Both the position numbers and the translations under genes were made by a program. The notes beneath the pieces are model-generated. The model ran no database searches and was not told where the DNA came from. It saw only the letters and a program-made list of their open reading frames with translations. Shown one piece after another: positions 1 to 5,717 of a stretch of DNA of 6,406 nt (positions within the stretch are counted from its first letter, which is position 1; every line of letters starts with the position of its first letter). Location: the NCBI GenBank assembly GCA_014305015.1, contig JACRUB010000165.1:1-6406 (forward strand). Direction: 5' to 3'. This DNA comes from Vulcanimicrobiota bacterium (GTDB lineage: Bacteria > Vulcanimicrobiota > Vulcanimicrobiia > Vulcanimicrobiales > Vulcanimicrobiaceae).

Positions 1-1
1 T

Positions 2-514
2 TTTGGTGATGCGGGCAGCGCGTTTTGGATTGGGCGGCGTCTGATCGAGCGCGCCATGCGCGATCAGGACTTGGGACTTCCCAGCCCGGCCACGCCGCCG
101 GTGTTAGAATATTTTGGCGTTGCGACGCTCTCCGAGGTCTCCGACGGTTTCTACTCGGGCAAAAGCGATCGCGCAGTCATCGCAGCACTTGCCAAGACGG
201 CGTTTGAACTTGCCGAGCAAGGCGTCGATGACGCACGCTTTATCGTCGAGCAAGCCGCAGATGCCCTGGCGGCGCTCGCGGCAACCTGCGCGCGACGATT
301 GCATGCGAACAAACGCGTAATCGGACATCCGGTTCCGGTTGCGTTCTCCGGCGGATTGCTCCAAAACGCGCGCTTTACTGCGCTCGTTCGGGAACGCCTA
401 ATGGACCGGCTTCCCGAAGCGAATATCGTCGCCGTCAAAAGCAAACCGGCAGAGGGTGCGCTTCTGCTTGCGTATCGCGCGGACGGTGTCGACCCACCGG
501 CGCTGCGCCATTGA
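2..514 (+). CDS. BadF/BadG/BcrA/BcrD-type ATPase, probable N-acetylhexosamine kinase (3' part only)
   Basis: This is the C-terminal 170 residues of an ASKHA-fold kinase; the N-terminal nucleotide-binding lobe lies off the left edge. The reading frame is open from base 2, well before its first internal ATG at 56. Visible family marks are GDAGSAFWIGR at window residues 2-12 (compare the GDEGSGYWIGR pattern of BadF-type GlcNAc kinases), VAFSGGLLQN near residues 113-122 (adenosine-binding loop) and PAEGALLLA at 149-157 (C-terminal helix). Members of this family phosphorylate GlcNAc or related amino sugars, or activate radical dehydratases. The kinase role is preferred because the stop codon overlaps the start of nanE by four bases (TTGA), which implies translational coupling and a shared amino-sugar pathway. 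Whether the substrate is GlcNAc, ManNAc or another sugar cannot be read from this fragment. Family assignment is fairly sure; substrate is inference. Confidence 0.85.
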   Translation, partial: FGDAGSAFWIGRRLIERAMRDQDLGLPSPATPPVLEYFGVATLSEVSDGFYSGKSDRAVIAALAKTAFELAEQGVDDARFIVEQAADALAALAATCARRLHANKRVIGHPVPVAFSGGLLQNARFTALVRERLMDRLPEANIVAVKSKPAEGALLLAYRADGVDPPALRH

Positions 515-1215
515 AAAAGACGCTCGAGCAACTGCGCGGGGGTTTAATCGTTTCGTGCCAAGCCAAACCGGGCTCGGCCCTCGATGATCCCTCCATCATC
601 GCAGCCCTGGCGCGTGCGGCCCAAGACAACGGAGCGGTCGCGGTTCGCATTCAAGGGGCTGCAAATCTTCGTGCGGTTCGCTCGCTCCTCACCGTTCCGG
701 TCATCGGGTTGATCAAACGAACCTACGAAGGCTTTGAGCCGTACATCACCCCGACCGTAACCGAAGTTGACGCGATTTTGGAAACCGGCGCAGAAATCGT
801 AGCGTTCGATGCCACTGACCGTCCGCGTCCGCTCGGCGAAGCTCTTGAGGTGCTCATCGAAGCGATCCACCGCGGGGGCGCGCTCGCCATGGCGGACTGT
901 GCAACGGTCACCGACGCAGAGCACGCGACTGCGCTTGGATCCGACATTAGCGCCAGCACGCTTACCGGCTATACGAAGGAAACAGAGGGGACGCCACTGC
1001 CCGCTCTGGACGTCGTTCGGGGGTTGCGCGCCGCGGGCGGTTTTGTGATCTGCGAGGGCGGAATTCATTCTCCGCAGGCGGGCCGCGCCGCGATGGATGC
1101 CGGGGCAGATGCAATCGTGGTCGGGACGGCCATCACGAACGTAGACTGGCTCGTCGAGCAGTTTGCAGCCGCGTTGCCATCTAGGTCATGGCTTCACGAG
1201 GACCGATTGTACTAA
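511..1215 (+). CDS. nanE: N-acetylmannosamine-6-phosphate 2-epimerase (NanE)
   Basis: This cytoplasmic TIM-barrel enzyme interconverts ManNAc-6-P and GlcNAc-6-P, in sialic acid/ManNAc catabolism or amino-sugar salvage. At 234 residues it has the usual family length, and all barrel motifs occur in order: GLIVSCQA (11-18), VRIQGAANL (45-53), IGLIKR (65-70) with the expected catalytic Lys69, YITPT (78-82), AFDATDRPRP (98-107), MADC (127-130), LTGYT (151-155), ICEGGIHSP (180-188) with the expected acidic residue Glu182, and VVGTAIT (203-209). The TTG start at 511 is preferred because the family N-terminus (a short lead followed by GGLIVSCQ) fits it exactly and it overlaps the kinase stop. There is no strong independent Shine-Dalgarno site, as expected for a coupled gene. 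The segment after Glu182 reads EGGI, where many homologues have EGR or EGK. The rest of the sialic acid pathway (lyase, deacetylase) is not in view, so the physiological substrate is uncertain. Confidence 0.95.
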   Translation: MKKTLEQLRGGLIVSCQAKPGSALDDPSIIAALARAAQDNGAVAVRIQGAANLRAVRSLLTVPVIGLIKRTYEGFEPYITPTVTEVDAILETGAEIVAFDATDRPRPLGEALEVLIEAIHRGGALAMADCATVTDAEHATALGSDISASTLTGYTKETEGTPLPALDVVRGLRAAGGFVICEGGIHSPQAGRAAMDAGADAIVVGTAITNVDWLVEQFAAALPSRSWLHEDRLY

Positions 1216-1287
1216 GGTTAAATACACGCGCATGGAACGGGGTCCCACCCGCGAAGTTTGGGCGCCTTTCTAAGGAGAGCAGTTTCG
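1216..1287 (+). other. Intergenic leader between nanE and coxB
   Basis: This 72-base gap is the longest non-coding stretch in the window and the most likely place for the oxidase operon promoter. An AT-rich TTAAATA at 1218-1224 could serve as a -10 element, but I see no convincing -35 element 16-18 bases before it. I found no strong hairpin followed by a T-run, so a terminator for the nan-type operon is not evident and read-through is possible. The gap also holds a 13-codon ATG ORF (1232-1273, MERGPTREVWAPF) whose TAA stop is part of the coxB ribosome-binding sequence. No known riboswitch fold was recognised. Confidence 0.4.
1271..1279 (+). promoter_or_regulatory. Ribosome-binding site that sets the coxB start
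   Basis: TAAGGAGAG is a near-perfect Shine-Dalgarno sequence. It ends eight bases before the TTG at 1288. It lies downstream of the longer in-frame TTG at 1258, so it argues that translation starts at 1288 and not at 1258. Confidence 0.8.
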
Positions 1288-2394
1288 TTGGCAGTTGAGA
1301 ATCGAGATCCGGCCGTTCATCTGGACCGGGGCTTCTGGTTGGTTACGGCGCTCCTGGCCGTTTTGAGTGCGCTCGCGGTGTACGCGACCATCATGTGGCA
1401 TCCGGAGAACATGCCGCAGCTTCCCGAAGCCGCCATCCCGGCCGATCAAGTCGATCAGCTCTTCAAATTTCTCACGGCCTCGGCTGCGGTTATCTTCATC
1501 TATGTGGTTGGCTACCTCGTCTACTTTGCGATCGCGTTCCGGGTCCGTGCGAGCGACCCGCCTGATGCAGTCGGCGTTCAAATCCACGACCATCACCAAC
1601 TCGAGCTGTGGTGGACGATCATTCCAACCGTCTTCACGATCGTTCTTGCAATCTTCAGCGTCAAAATCTGGGCCGGCGTTCAATTCGCCTCTCCCAACAA
1701 CGGCTTAGTTGTAGAAGCAATCGGCCACCAGTGGTTCGACGATTTCCGCTATCCGGGCGTGCACGGCATCGTCACCGACGAAATGCATCTGCCGCTCGGC
1801 GTTCCCGTCACGTTGCACGTCACCTCATCGGATGTCATCCACTCGTTCTGGCTGCCCTCCATGCGCATCAAGGCCGACATGATTCCCGGCATGATCAACA
1901 CCCTGCGCTTTACGCCGACCAGAGCCGGAACCTACCCGATCATTTGCACGGAGTTCTGCGGCACGCTGCACGGCACGATGAACAAACAAGTCGTCGTGAT
2001 CGAACCGCAAGCGAATTTCGATAAGTGGCTCGCCGGCTGGAAGGGCAAGAACAAGAACGCAAGCGACGCCATACCCGTGGCGGGCACGGGTACAGTTAAC
2101 CTTACCGGCGGTGATGCCGCCGCGGGGCAAAAAATCTTTGCGCAAAAGTGCAGCGCGTGTCACGCGGTTGGGCCTTTCTCGCAGAAAATTGTGGGCCCGG
2201 GACTTAAAGGCGTGTTGCACGATCCGGCCCATCCAAAGCTCGTCAACGGCGAAGCCGCGAACCCCGAAGACGCCGCCAAGATCTTGCAAAAAGGCTACGA
2301 CGGCGACATGGGCCACATGCCGAACGCGAGCCAAAACGGCATATCTGATAAAGATATCGCAAATCTCGTCGCTTACCTTAACAGTTTGAAATAG
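1288..2394 (+). CDS. coxB: Cytochrome c oxidase subunit II with fused cytochrome c domain (caa3-type)
   Basis: Subunit II passes electrons from a periplasmic donor through CuA to subunit I; here a fused haem c domain supplies the electrons. Using the TTG at 1288 gives 368 residues. Order: hydrophobic segment 15-36 (uncleaved anchor or signal), helices at about 61-84 and 105-128 (the classical two-helix hairpin, with LELWWTIIPT), the CuA cupredoxin domain at about 139-247, and a class I cytochrome c domain at about 275-368. CuA ligands are complete: His185 (VIHSFW), then CTEFCGTLHGTM giving Cys220, Glu222, Cys224, His228 and Met231. The electron-entry Trp149 (GHQW) is kept, but it is followed by FDDF where most homologues have further aromatic residues. 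The haem site is CSACH (288-292), with a likely axial Met344 in GHMPN. A longer frame from TTG 1258 would add ten residues, but it ignores the excellent ribosome-binding site. coxA follows after 16 bases. Function is certain; the exact start is probable. Confidence 0.96.
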   Translation: MAVENRDPAVHLDRGFWLVTALLAVLSALAVYATIMWHPENMPQLPEAAIPADQVDQLFKFLTASAAVIFIYVVGYLVYFAIAFRVRASDPPDAVGVQIHDHHQLELWWTIIPTVFTIVLAIFSVKIWAGVQFASPNNGLVVEAIGHQWFDDFRYPGVHGIVTDEMHLPLGVPVTLHVTSSDVIHSFWLPSMRIKADMIPGMINTLRFTPTRAGTYPIICTEFCGTLHGTMNKQVVVIEPQANFDKWLAGWKGKNKNASDAIPVAGTGTVNLTGGDAAAGQKIFAQKCSACHAVGPFSQKIVGPGLKGVLHDPAHPKLVNGEAANPEDAAKILQKGYDGDMGHMPNASQNGISDKDIANLVAYLNSLK

Positions 2395-2410
2395 CGGAGC
2401 ATAAAGAATC

Positions 2411-4093
2411 ATGGCAGTAGCAGCAGCACCAACTCATGGCGGCGGAGTAGCCGATCACATCCATCCCGAGCCGCACTCATTCATACGCCGCTATATCTTT
2501 TCGATCGATCACAAGATCATCGGAATCCAGTACATCGTCACCGCGTTCTTGTTCATGGTCATGGGCGGGTTGCTCGCCGAGTTGATACGCGTGCAGTTGA
2601 TGAATCACTCGGGCACGTTTGTCAAGCCCGACACCTTCAACGAACTCTACTCAATTCACGGCTCGACCATGGTGTGGCTGGTCATTATCCCGCTGCTCAC
2701 CGGCGGTTTTGGTAACTTCGTCTTCCCGCTGCAGATCGGCGCACGCGACGTTGCGTTCCCGTGGCTCAACATGCTCAGCTTCTGGATCTTTCCGGTCGCC
2801 GGCCTGATGCTGTACTCCTCATTCTTGATGGGTGCACCGGTCGCGGGTTGGACGGAGTATCCACCCATGTCGCTGCTGGGCGGTCCCGGCACCTCGATGT
2901 GGGCCGCAGCGATTTTCTTGATCGGTGTCAGCTCGACGCTAACGGGTATCAACTTTTTAGTCACGATCTTAAAGATGCGCGCGCCGGGCATGACCTTCAC
3001 ACGCATGCCGCTCTTCGTGTGGGGACAATTAGCGACCGCGCCGCTGCTGATGATCGCGACCACTGCGCTTGGCGCAGCCCTCGCCGCACTCTTCATCGAG
3101 CGCCAATTCGGCGTGCCGTTCTTCGATCCGACCCGCGGCGGCAGCCCGGTGCTGTGGCAGCACATGTTCTGGTTCTACTCGCATCCGGCCGTCTACATTA
3201 TGATTCTGCCGGCGTTCGGCATGATTTCCGAAATCTTCCCGACCTTCGCGCGCAAGCCAATCTTCGGGTACAAGATGATCGCATTTAGTACGGTCGCGAT
3301 TGCACTGCTCAGCTTCATGGTTTGGGCGCACCACATGTTCACCTCGGGGATGGCGCCGTTCTTGCAACTGCCGTTCATGATTCTCACGATGTTCATTGCG
3401 ATTCCGACGGGCATCAAGATCTTCTCGTGGGTCGCAACGCTGTGGGGCGGCAAGATTCACTTGACGACCTCAATGATGTTTGCGATCGGCTTTATCGCCA
3501 CGTTCACCTTCGGCGGACTCACGGGCGTCTATCTCTCGGCGGTGCCGTTCGATCTGCACGCGCATGGAACGTACTTCATCGTCGCCCATTTGCACTACGT
3601 GCTCGTCGGCGGAAGCTTGATGGCGATCTTCGCCGGCATGTACTTCTGGTATCCCAAGATGAGCGGACGCATAATGAACGAGTTCTGGGGCAAGGTGCAC
3701 TTCTGGCTGTTCTTCATCGGCTTCAACGCCACGTTCATTCCCATGCACTGGCTCGGTTTGCTCGGCATGCCGCGACGCGTCGCCGTCTACGATCCGCAGT
3801 TCCAATTCTGGAATCAGTTTGCTTCGATCTCATCGTTCGTGATGACCGCCGGCATCTTGGTGTTCTTCATTAACGCAATCGTGAGTTTGCGTACCGGTAA
3901 GAAAGCCGGCGCAAATCCGTGGGGAGCGCGCACGCTGGAATGGCAGATTTCCTCGCCGCCGCCATACTACAATTTTAAAAAAGTTCCGGCCGTGCTCGCT
4001 GCGCCGTACGACTTTGCGGAGCCGCTGCCGTACCGCGGACTTGAGGGCGAGCTCGATCCAAACGTTCCCGCGCCCGTTGCGGCCGGACATTAA
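2411..4093 (+). CDS. coxA: Cytochrome c oxidase subunit I, A2-type haem-copper oxidase
   Basis: This is the catalytic, proton-pumping subunit that reduces O2 to water in the cytoplasmic membrane. It is 560 residues long with about 12 helices, typical for the family. Low-spin haem ligands are His83 (HGSTMVW) and His395; high-spin haem a3 ligand is His393 (VAHLHYV). CuB ligands are His258, His307 and His308 (WAHHMF), and Tyr262 is the expected Tyr cross-linked to His258. The motif is YSHPAVY (256-262): Ala260 replaces the helix VI Glu of A1 oxidases and Tyr-Ser precede the His, which is the known A2 signature. K-channel Thr333 and Lys336 (PTGIK) and D-channel Asn102, Asp113 and Asn120 are kept. 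In DLHAHGTYF (381-389), Asp381 and His385 match canonical positions, but residue 386 is Gly where the Mg-binding Asp is usual. The C-terminus has the typical NPWGA...LEW...SPPPYYNF. The ATG start has GGAG at 2396-2399. It sits between coxB and coxC. Confidence 0.98.
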   Translation: MAVAAAPTHGGGVADHIHPEPHSFIRRYIFSIDHKIIGIQYIVTAFLFMVMGGLLAELIRVQLMNHSGTFVKPDTFNELYSIHGSTMVWLVIIPLLTGGFGNFVFPLQIGARDVAFPWLNMLSFWIFPVAGLMLYSSFLMGAPVAGWTEYPPMSLLGGPGTSMWAAAIFLIGVSSTLTGINFLVTILKMRAPGMTFTRMPLFVWGQLATAPLLMIATTALGAALAALFIERQFGVPFFDPTRGGSPVLWQHMFWFYSHPAVYIMILPAFGMISEIFPTFARKPIFGYKMIAFSTVAIALLSFMVWAHHMFTSGMAPFLQLPFMILTMFIAIPTGIKIFSWVATLWGGKIHLTTSMMFAIGFIATFTFGGLTGVYLSAVPFDLHAHGTYFIVAHLHYVLVGGSLMAIFAGMYFWYPKMSGRIMNEFWGKVHFWLFFIGFNATFIPMHWLGLLGMPRRVAVYDPQFQFWNQFASISSFVMTAGILVFFINAIVSLRTGKKAGANPWGARTLEWQISSPPPYYNFKKVPAVLAAPYDFAEPLPYRGLEGELDPNVPAPVAAGH

Positions 4094-4099
4094 GAGGAG
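4094..4099 (+). promoter_or_regulatory. Ribosome-binding site of coxC
   Basis: GAGGAG lies directly after the coxA stop codon and six bases before the TTG at 4106. It supports this non-ATG start, which also matches the expected subunit III N-terminus length. Confidence 0.75.
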
Positions 4100-4105
4100 T
4101 TAGCG

Positions 4106-4723
4106 TTGGCGATTTCAGTTTCGCAAATCCCGCACGGCGATCCGAACGTGGATCAGCTTTACGCGGAAACGCGCGACCTTCGCCTGAACGGCTTCTTGCT
4201 GTTCATGGTGAGCGATCTTGTACTCTTTTCCTCGATCATCTTTGCGTATTTGTATTTGCGCAACTCGGGTCAAGGCTGGCCGCCGCCGGGCTTCTCGCGT
4301 TTGGACGTCGCATTTGCGGCGTTCAACTCTGTGGTCCTGTTTGGATCCGGCGTGACGATGCACTTCGCGCTCGAGAATTGGAAGCACGGCAACTTCATCA
4401 AGTTCGCCAACTGGATGGTAGCGACGATCGTCCTTGGCGCTGGCTTCCTTAGCGGCCAAGGCTACGAGTACTGGACGCTCTACCAAAAGATGCACGTTTC
4501 CTGGTCGGGATCGGGAATTTTCGGCGCATCGTTCTTCACGCTCACCGGTATGCACGGATTTCACGTTTTTGCCGGTGTGATCTACCTGACCGTTCTGTTG
4601 CTTCAGGCAACCAACGGCAAATACACGCAGCATAAACACTTTGGACTCACGGCCGGAACGCTCTACTGGCATTTCGTCGACGTCATTTGGGTACTGCTGT
4701 TTTCGATCTTCTACTTATTCTAA
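4106..4723 (+). CDS. coxC: Cytochrome c oxidase subunit III (short five-helix form)
   Basis: Subunit III is a membrane subunit without redox cofactors that stabilises subunit I and supports proton uptake. At 205 residues with about five helices it is the short bacterial form that lacks the first two helices of the mitochondrial type. Recognisable segments are LNGFLLFMVSDLVLF (27-41), YLYLRN (48-53), FAAFNSVVLFGSG (70-82), LSGQGYEY (115-122), FFTLTGMHGFHVFAG (143-157) and the terminal YWHFVDVIWVLLFSIFYLF (187-205). Asp37 sits where many homologues have Glu in the SE motif, a conservative change. The TTG start is supported by a strong ribosome-binding site, and no nearby upstream ATG exists in the short gap. 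It lies 12 bases after coxA in the same operon. Identity is certain. Confidence 0.97.
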   Translation: MAISVSQIPHGDPNVDQLYAETRDLRLNGFLLFMVSDLVLFSSIIFAYLYLRNSGQGWPPPGFSRLDVAFAAFNSVVLFGSGVTMHFALENWKHGNFIKFANWMVATIVLGAGFLSGQGYEYWTLYQKMHVSWSGSGIFGASFFTLTGMHGFHVFAGVIYLTVLLLQATNGKYTQHKHFGLTAGTLYWHFVDVIWVLLFSIFYLF

Positions 4724-4732
4724 GAGGCGCGA

Positions 4733-4942
4733 ATGAATATACTGAGCATCGAACATTACCTCGCGATCATCGGCGCGATTATCGTTACCGTAGTCGCGAT
4801 TATAGCGCTCAAGAACGACTGGAAGACTCCCGGCCTTGAGAATCAGGTCTTTAAGGTCATGCTAGGGTTGCTCGCACTTGGCGGCGTGCTCTCGTTCTTC
4901 GCCGCGATTGGCGTGCTCGGTAATTTCGGAGGTAAAGCCTAA
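4733..4942 (+). CDS. Small two-helix membrane protein of the cox operon (family not recognised)
   Basis: This 69-residue protein has two hydrophobic segments, about 8-26 and 40-63, joined by a polar loop (KNDWKTPGLENQ, 27-38). The positive charges of the loop (Lys27, Lys31, with Lys41 close by) suggest a cytoplasmic loop with both ends outside. It lacks haem or metal motifs. It starts nine bases after coxC on an ATG with a modest GAGGCG ribosome site, and its stop overlaps the next start (TAATG). Size and position suggest a subunit IV-like accessory protein of the oxidase. Thermus caa3 oxidase is known to carry a small two-helix subunit IV, but I cannot show sequence similarity to it. That the gene is real is well supported by spacing and composition; its function is inference from context. 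It could also be an assembly factor. Confidence 0.8.
   Translation: MNILSIEHYLAIIGAIIVTVVAIIALKNDWKTPGLENQVFKVMLGLLALGGVLSFFAAIGVLGNFGGKA
4928..4933 (+). promoter_or_regulatory. Ribosome-binding site of the 62-residue protein gene
   Basis: GGAGGT is a full Shine-Dalgarno core eight bases before the ATG at 4942. It is embedded in the last codons of the preceding gene (the Gly-Gly-Lys stretch). This strong site is the best evidence that the small downstream ORF is translated. Confidence 0.8.
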
Positions 4943-5130
4943 TGTACGATCCCACCGATAACCGCGGCGTTCCGGTTAGCAAAGGCATCCCGCATTTGGT
5001 ACAATGGGCGGCGGCCGTCGGCATGCTTATGATTTTCGGAATGGGCTTTCTGACCGTAAAAGATGCCGACAACGGGCATCAGTGGCCAGCAGCCAAGACG
5101 TTGCGCATGGATTTAGGAAGCTGGAAGTAA
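4942..5130 (+). CDS. Small single-helix membrane protein of the cox operon (family not recognised)
   Basis: This 62-residue protein has a polar N-terminus (MYDPTDNRGVPVSKG), one Met-, Gly- and Phe-rich hydrophobic segment at about 18-39, and a polar C-terminal tail with HQW (46-48) and terminal GSWK. Its ATG shares one base with the preceding stop (TAATG) and has a strong GGAGGT site, so it is very probably a translated, coupled cistron. No catalytic or cofactor motif is visible. Being the last gene of the oxidase operon, it may be a small supernumerary subunit or an assembly protein, perhaps paired with the preceding two-helix protein. Function is inference only. The plus-strand operon ends here, one base before the convergent gene on the other strand. 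Confidence 0.75.
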   Translation: MYDPTDNRGVPVSKGIPHLVQWAAAVGMLMIFGMGFLTVKDADNGHQWPAAKTLRMDLGSWK

Positions 5131-5131
5131 G

Positions 5132-5710
5132 CTAATCCATCGGTGCGTTGCGCGGCGCCATCCCGATATTGAGCGTCGTGATTTTCTCCGGCAGGAGGCC
5201 GGTTGATTTTCCGTCGATCTTGTGGATGCCGCCATAGATAGAAAATTCGCATAGCGTGGGAATGGTGCGATCCGGCAGCGGATCGGCCCCGAACGCTTCC
5301 CATTCGCAAGCGACATCGCGATTTTCGAAAAGCACGGCAACATAGCCGGTCGCTTCGTCACCGGAGAACGCATCGGGACCGCGGTAGCGCACGTAGCCAT
5401 CTACGATGTAGATGGGTTTGAACGTATGTAGGAAAGCTCGTATCGGCGCGACCATGAGGGCGATACCATAAAGAATGAACCCGAGCGCACCGAGCGCAAA
5501 GACCGGGACGAGCACGATGAGCGATTGCTCGACGGACTGCGCGCGAAGATAGACGCCCCAGGTAAGGAACAGGAAGACAAGCGTGCCTAAAATGGCTTCG
5601 GCCGCAATGGTAAGCCGCCCAAGAACCCCCATCCACACGATGCGACGCTCTGCTGCCGTCCAGGGACGGCGCACCAAGCGCGCGCGGGCATCGAATTTTC
5701 GGAACTTCAT
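5132..5710 (-). CDS. Hypothetical membrane protein with two N-terminal helices and a soluble C-terminal domain
   Basis: I do not recognise this 192-residue protein. It has a basic N-terminus (MKFRKFDARARLVRR), two hydrophobic helices at about 33-53 and 63-88, and then about 100 soluble residues. The start of the soluble part, PIYIVDGYVRYRGPD (99-113), and the later EFSIYGGIHKIDGKSTG (155-171) read like a beta-rich domain. Cys135 and Cys154 are the only cysteines and show no CxxC pattern. By the positive-inside rule the basic N-terminus is cytoplasmic; with two helices the soluble domain would also be cytoplasmic. An AGGA ribosome site lies ten bases before the ATG (seen as TCCT at 5721-5724 on the plus strand). 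Its 3' end is one base from the convergent cox operon, and its start is seven bases from the start chosen for the divergent sco gene. A link to oxidase assembly is possible from position alone. Confidence 0.75.
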   Translation of the reverse strand: MKFRKFDARARLVRRPWTAAERRIVWMGVLGRLTIAAEAILGTLVFLFLTWGVYLRAQSVEQSLIVLVPVFALGALGFILYGIALMVAPIRAFLHTFKPIYIVDGYVRYRGPDAFSGDEATGYVAVLFENRDVACEWEAFGADPLPDRTIPTLCEFSIYGGIHKIDGKSTGLLPEKITTLNIGMAPRNAPMD

Positions 5711-5717
5711 TGCGGCA

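Noticed and set aside
544..1068. 174-residue open frame on the minus strand
   Set aside because: It is antisense to nanE, whose full set of motifs confirms the plus frame.
1193..1224. TTCACG and TTAAATA as a sigma-70 promoter pair
   Set aside because: The spacing is about 20 bases and both boxes match the consensus poorly, so it is not listed as a promoter.
1216..1270. Search for an intrinsic terminator after nanE
   Set aside because: The GGAACGGGGTCCC region does not form a stable perfect stem and is not followed by a T-run.
1825..2412. 195-residue open frame on the minus strand
   Set aside because: It lies wholly opposite coxB, whose CuA and haem motifs prove the plus frame; long antisense frames are common in GC-rich genes.
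2411..2480. His-rich N-terminus of CoxA (THGGG, HIHPEPH) as a metal-binding tail
   Set aside because: Short His-, Gly- and Pro-rich leaders before the first helix are not rare in bacterial subunit I proteins, and no defined metal motif is present.
2656..3165. 169-residue open frame on the minus strand
   Set aside because: It is antisense to strongly conserved coxA sequence, with no own ribosome site or recognisable domain.
3322..3873. 183-residue plus-strand frame inside coxA
   Set aside because: It is an out-of-frame shadow rich in His, Arg and Asp inside the proven coxA frame.
4115..4672. 185-residue open frame on the minus strand
   Set aside because: It is antisense to coxC, and its composition (many charged residues without domains) is that of a shadow frame.
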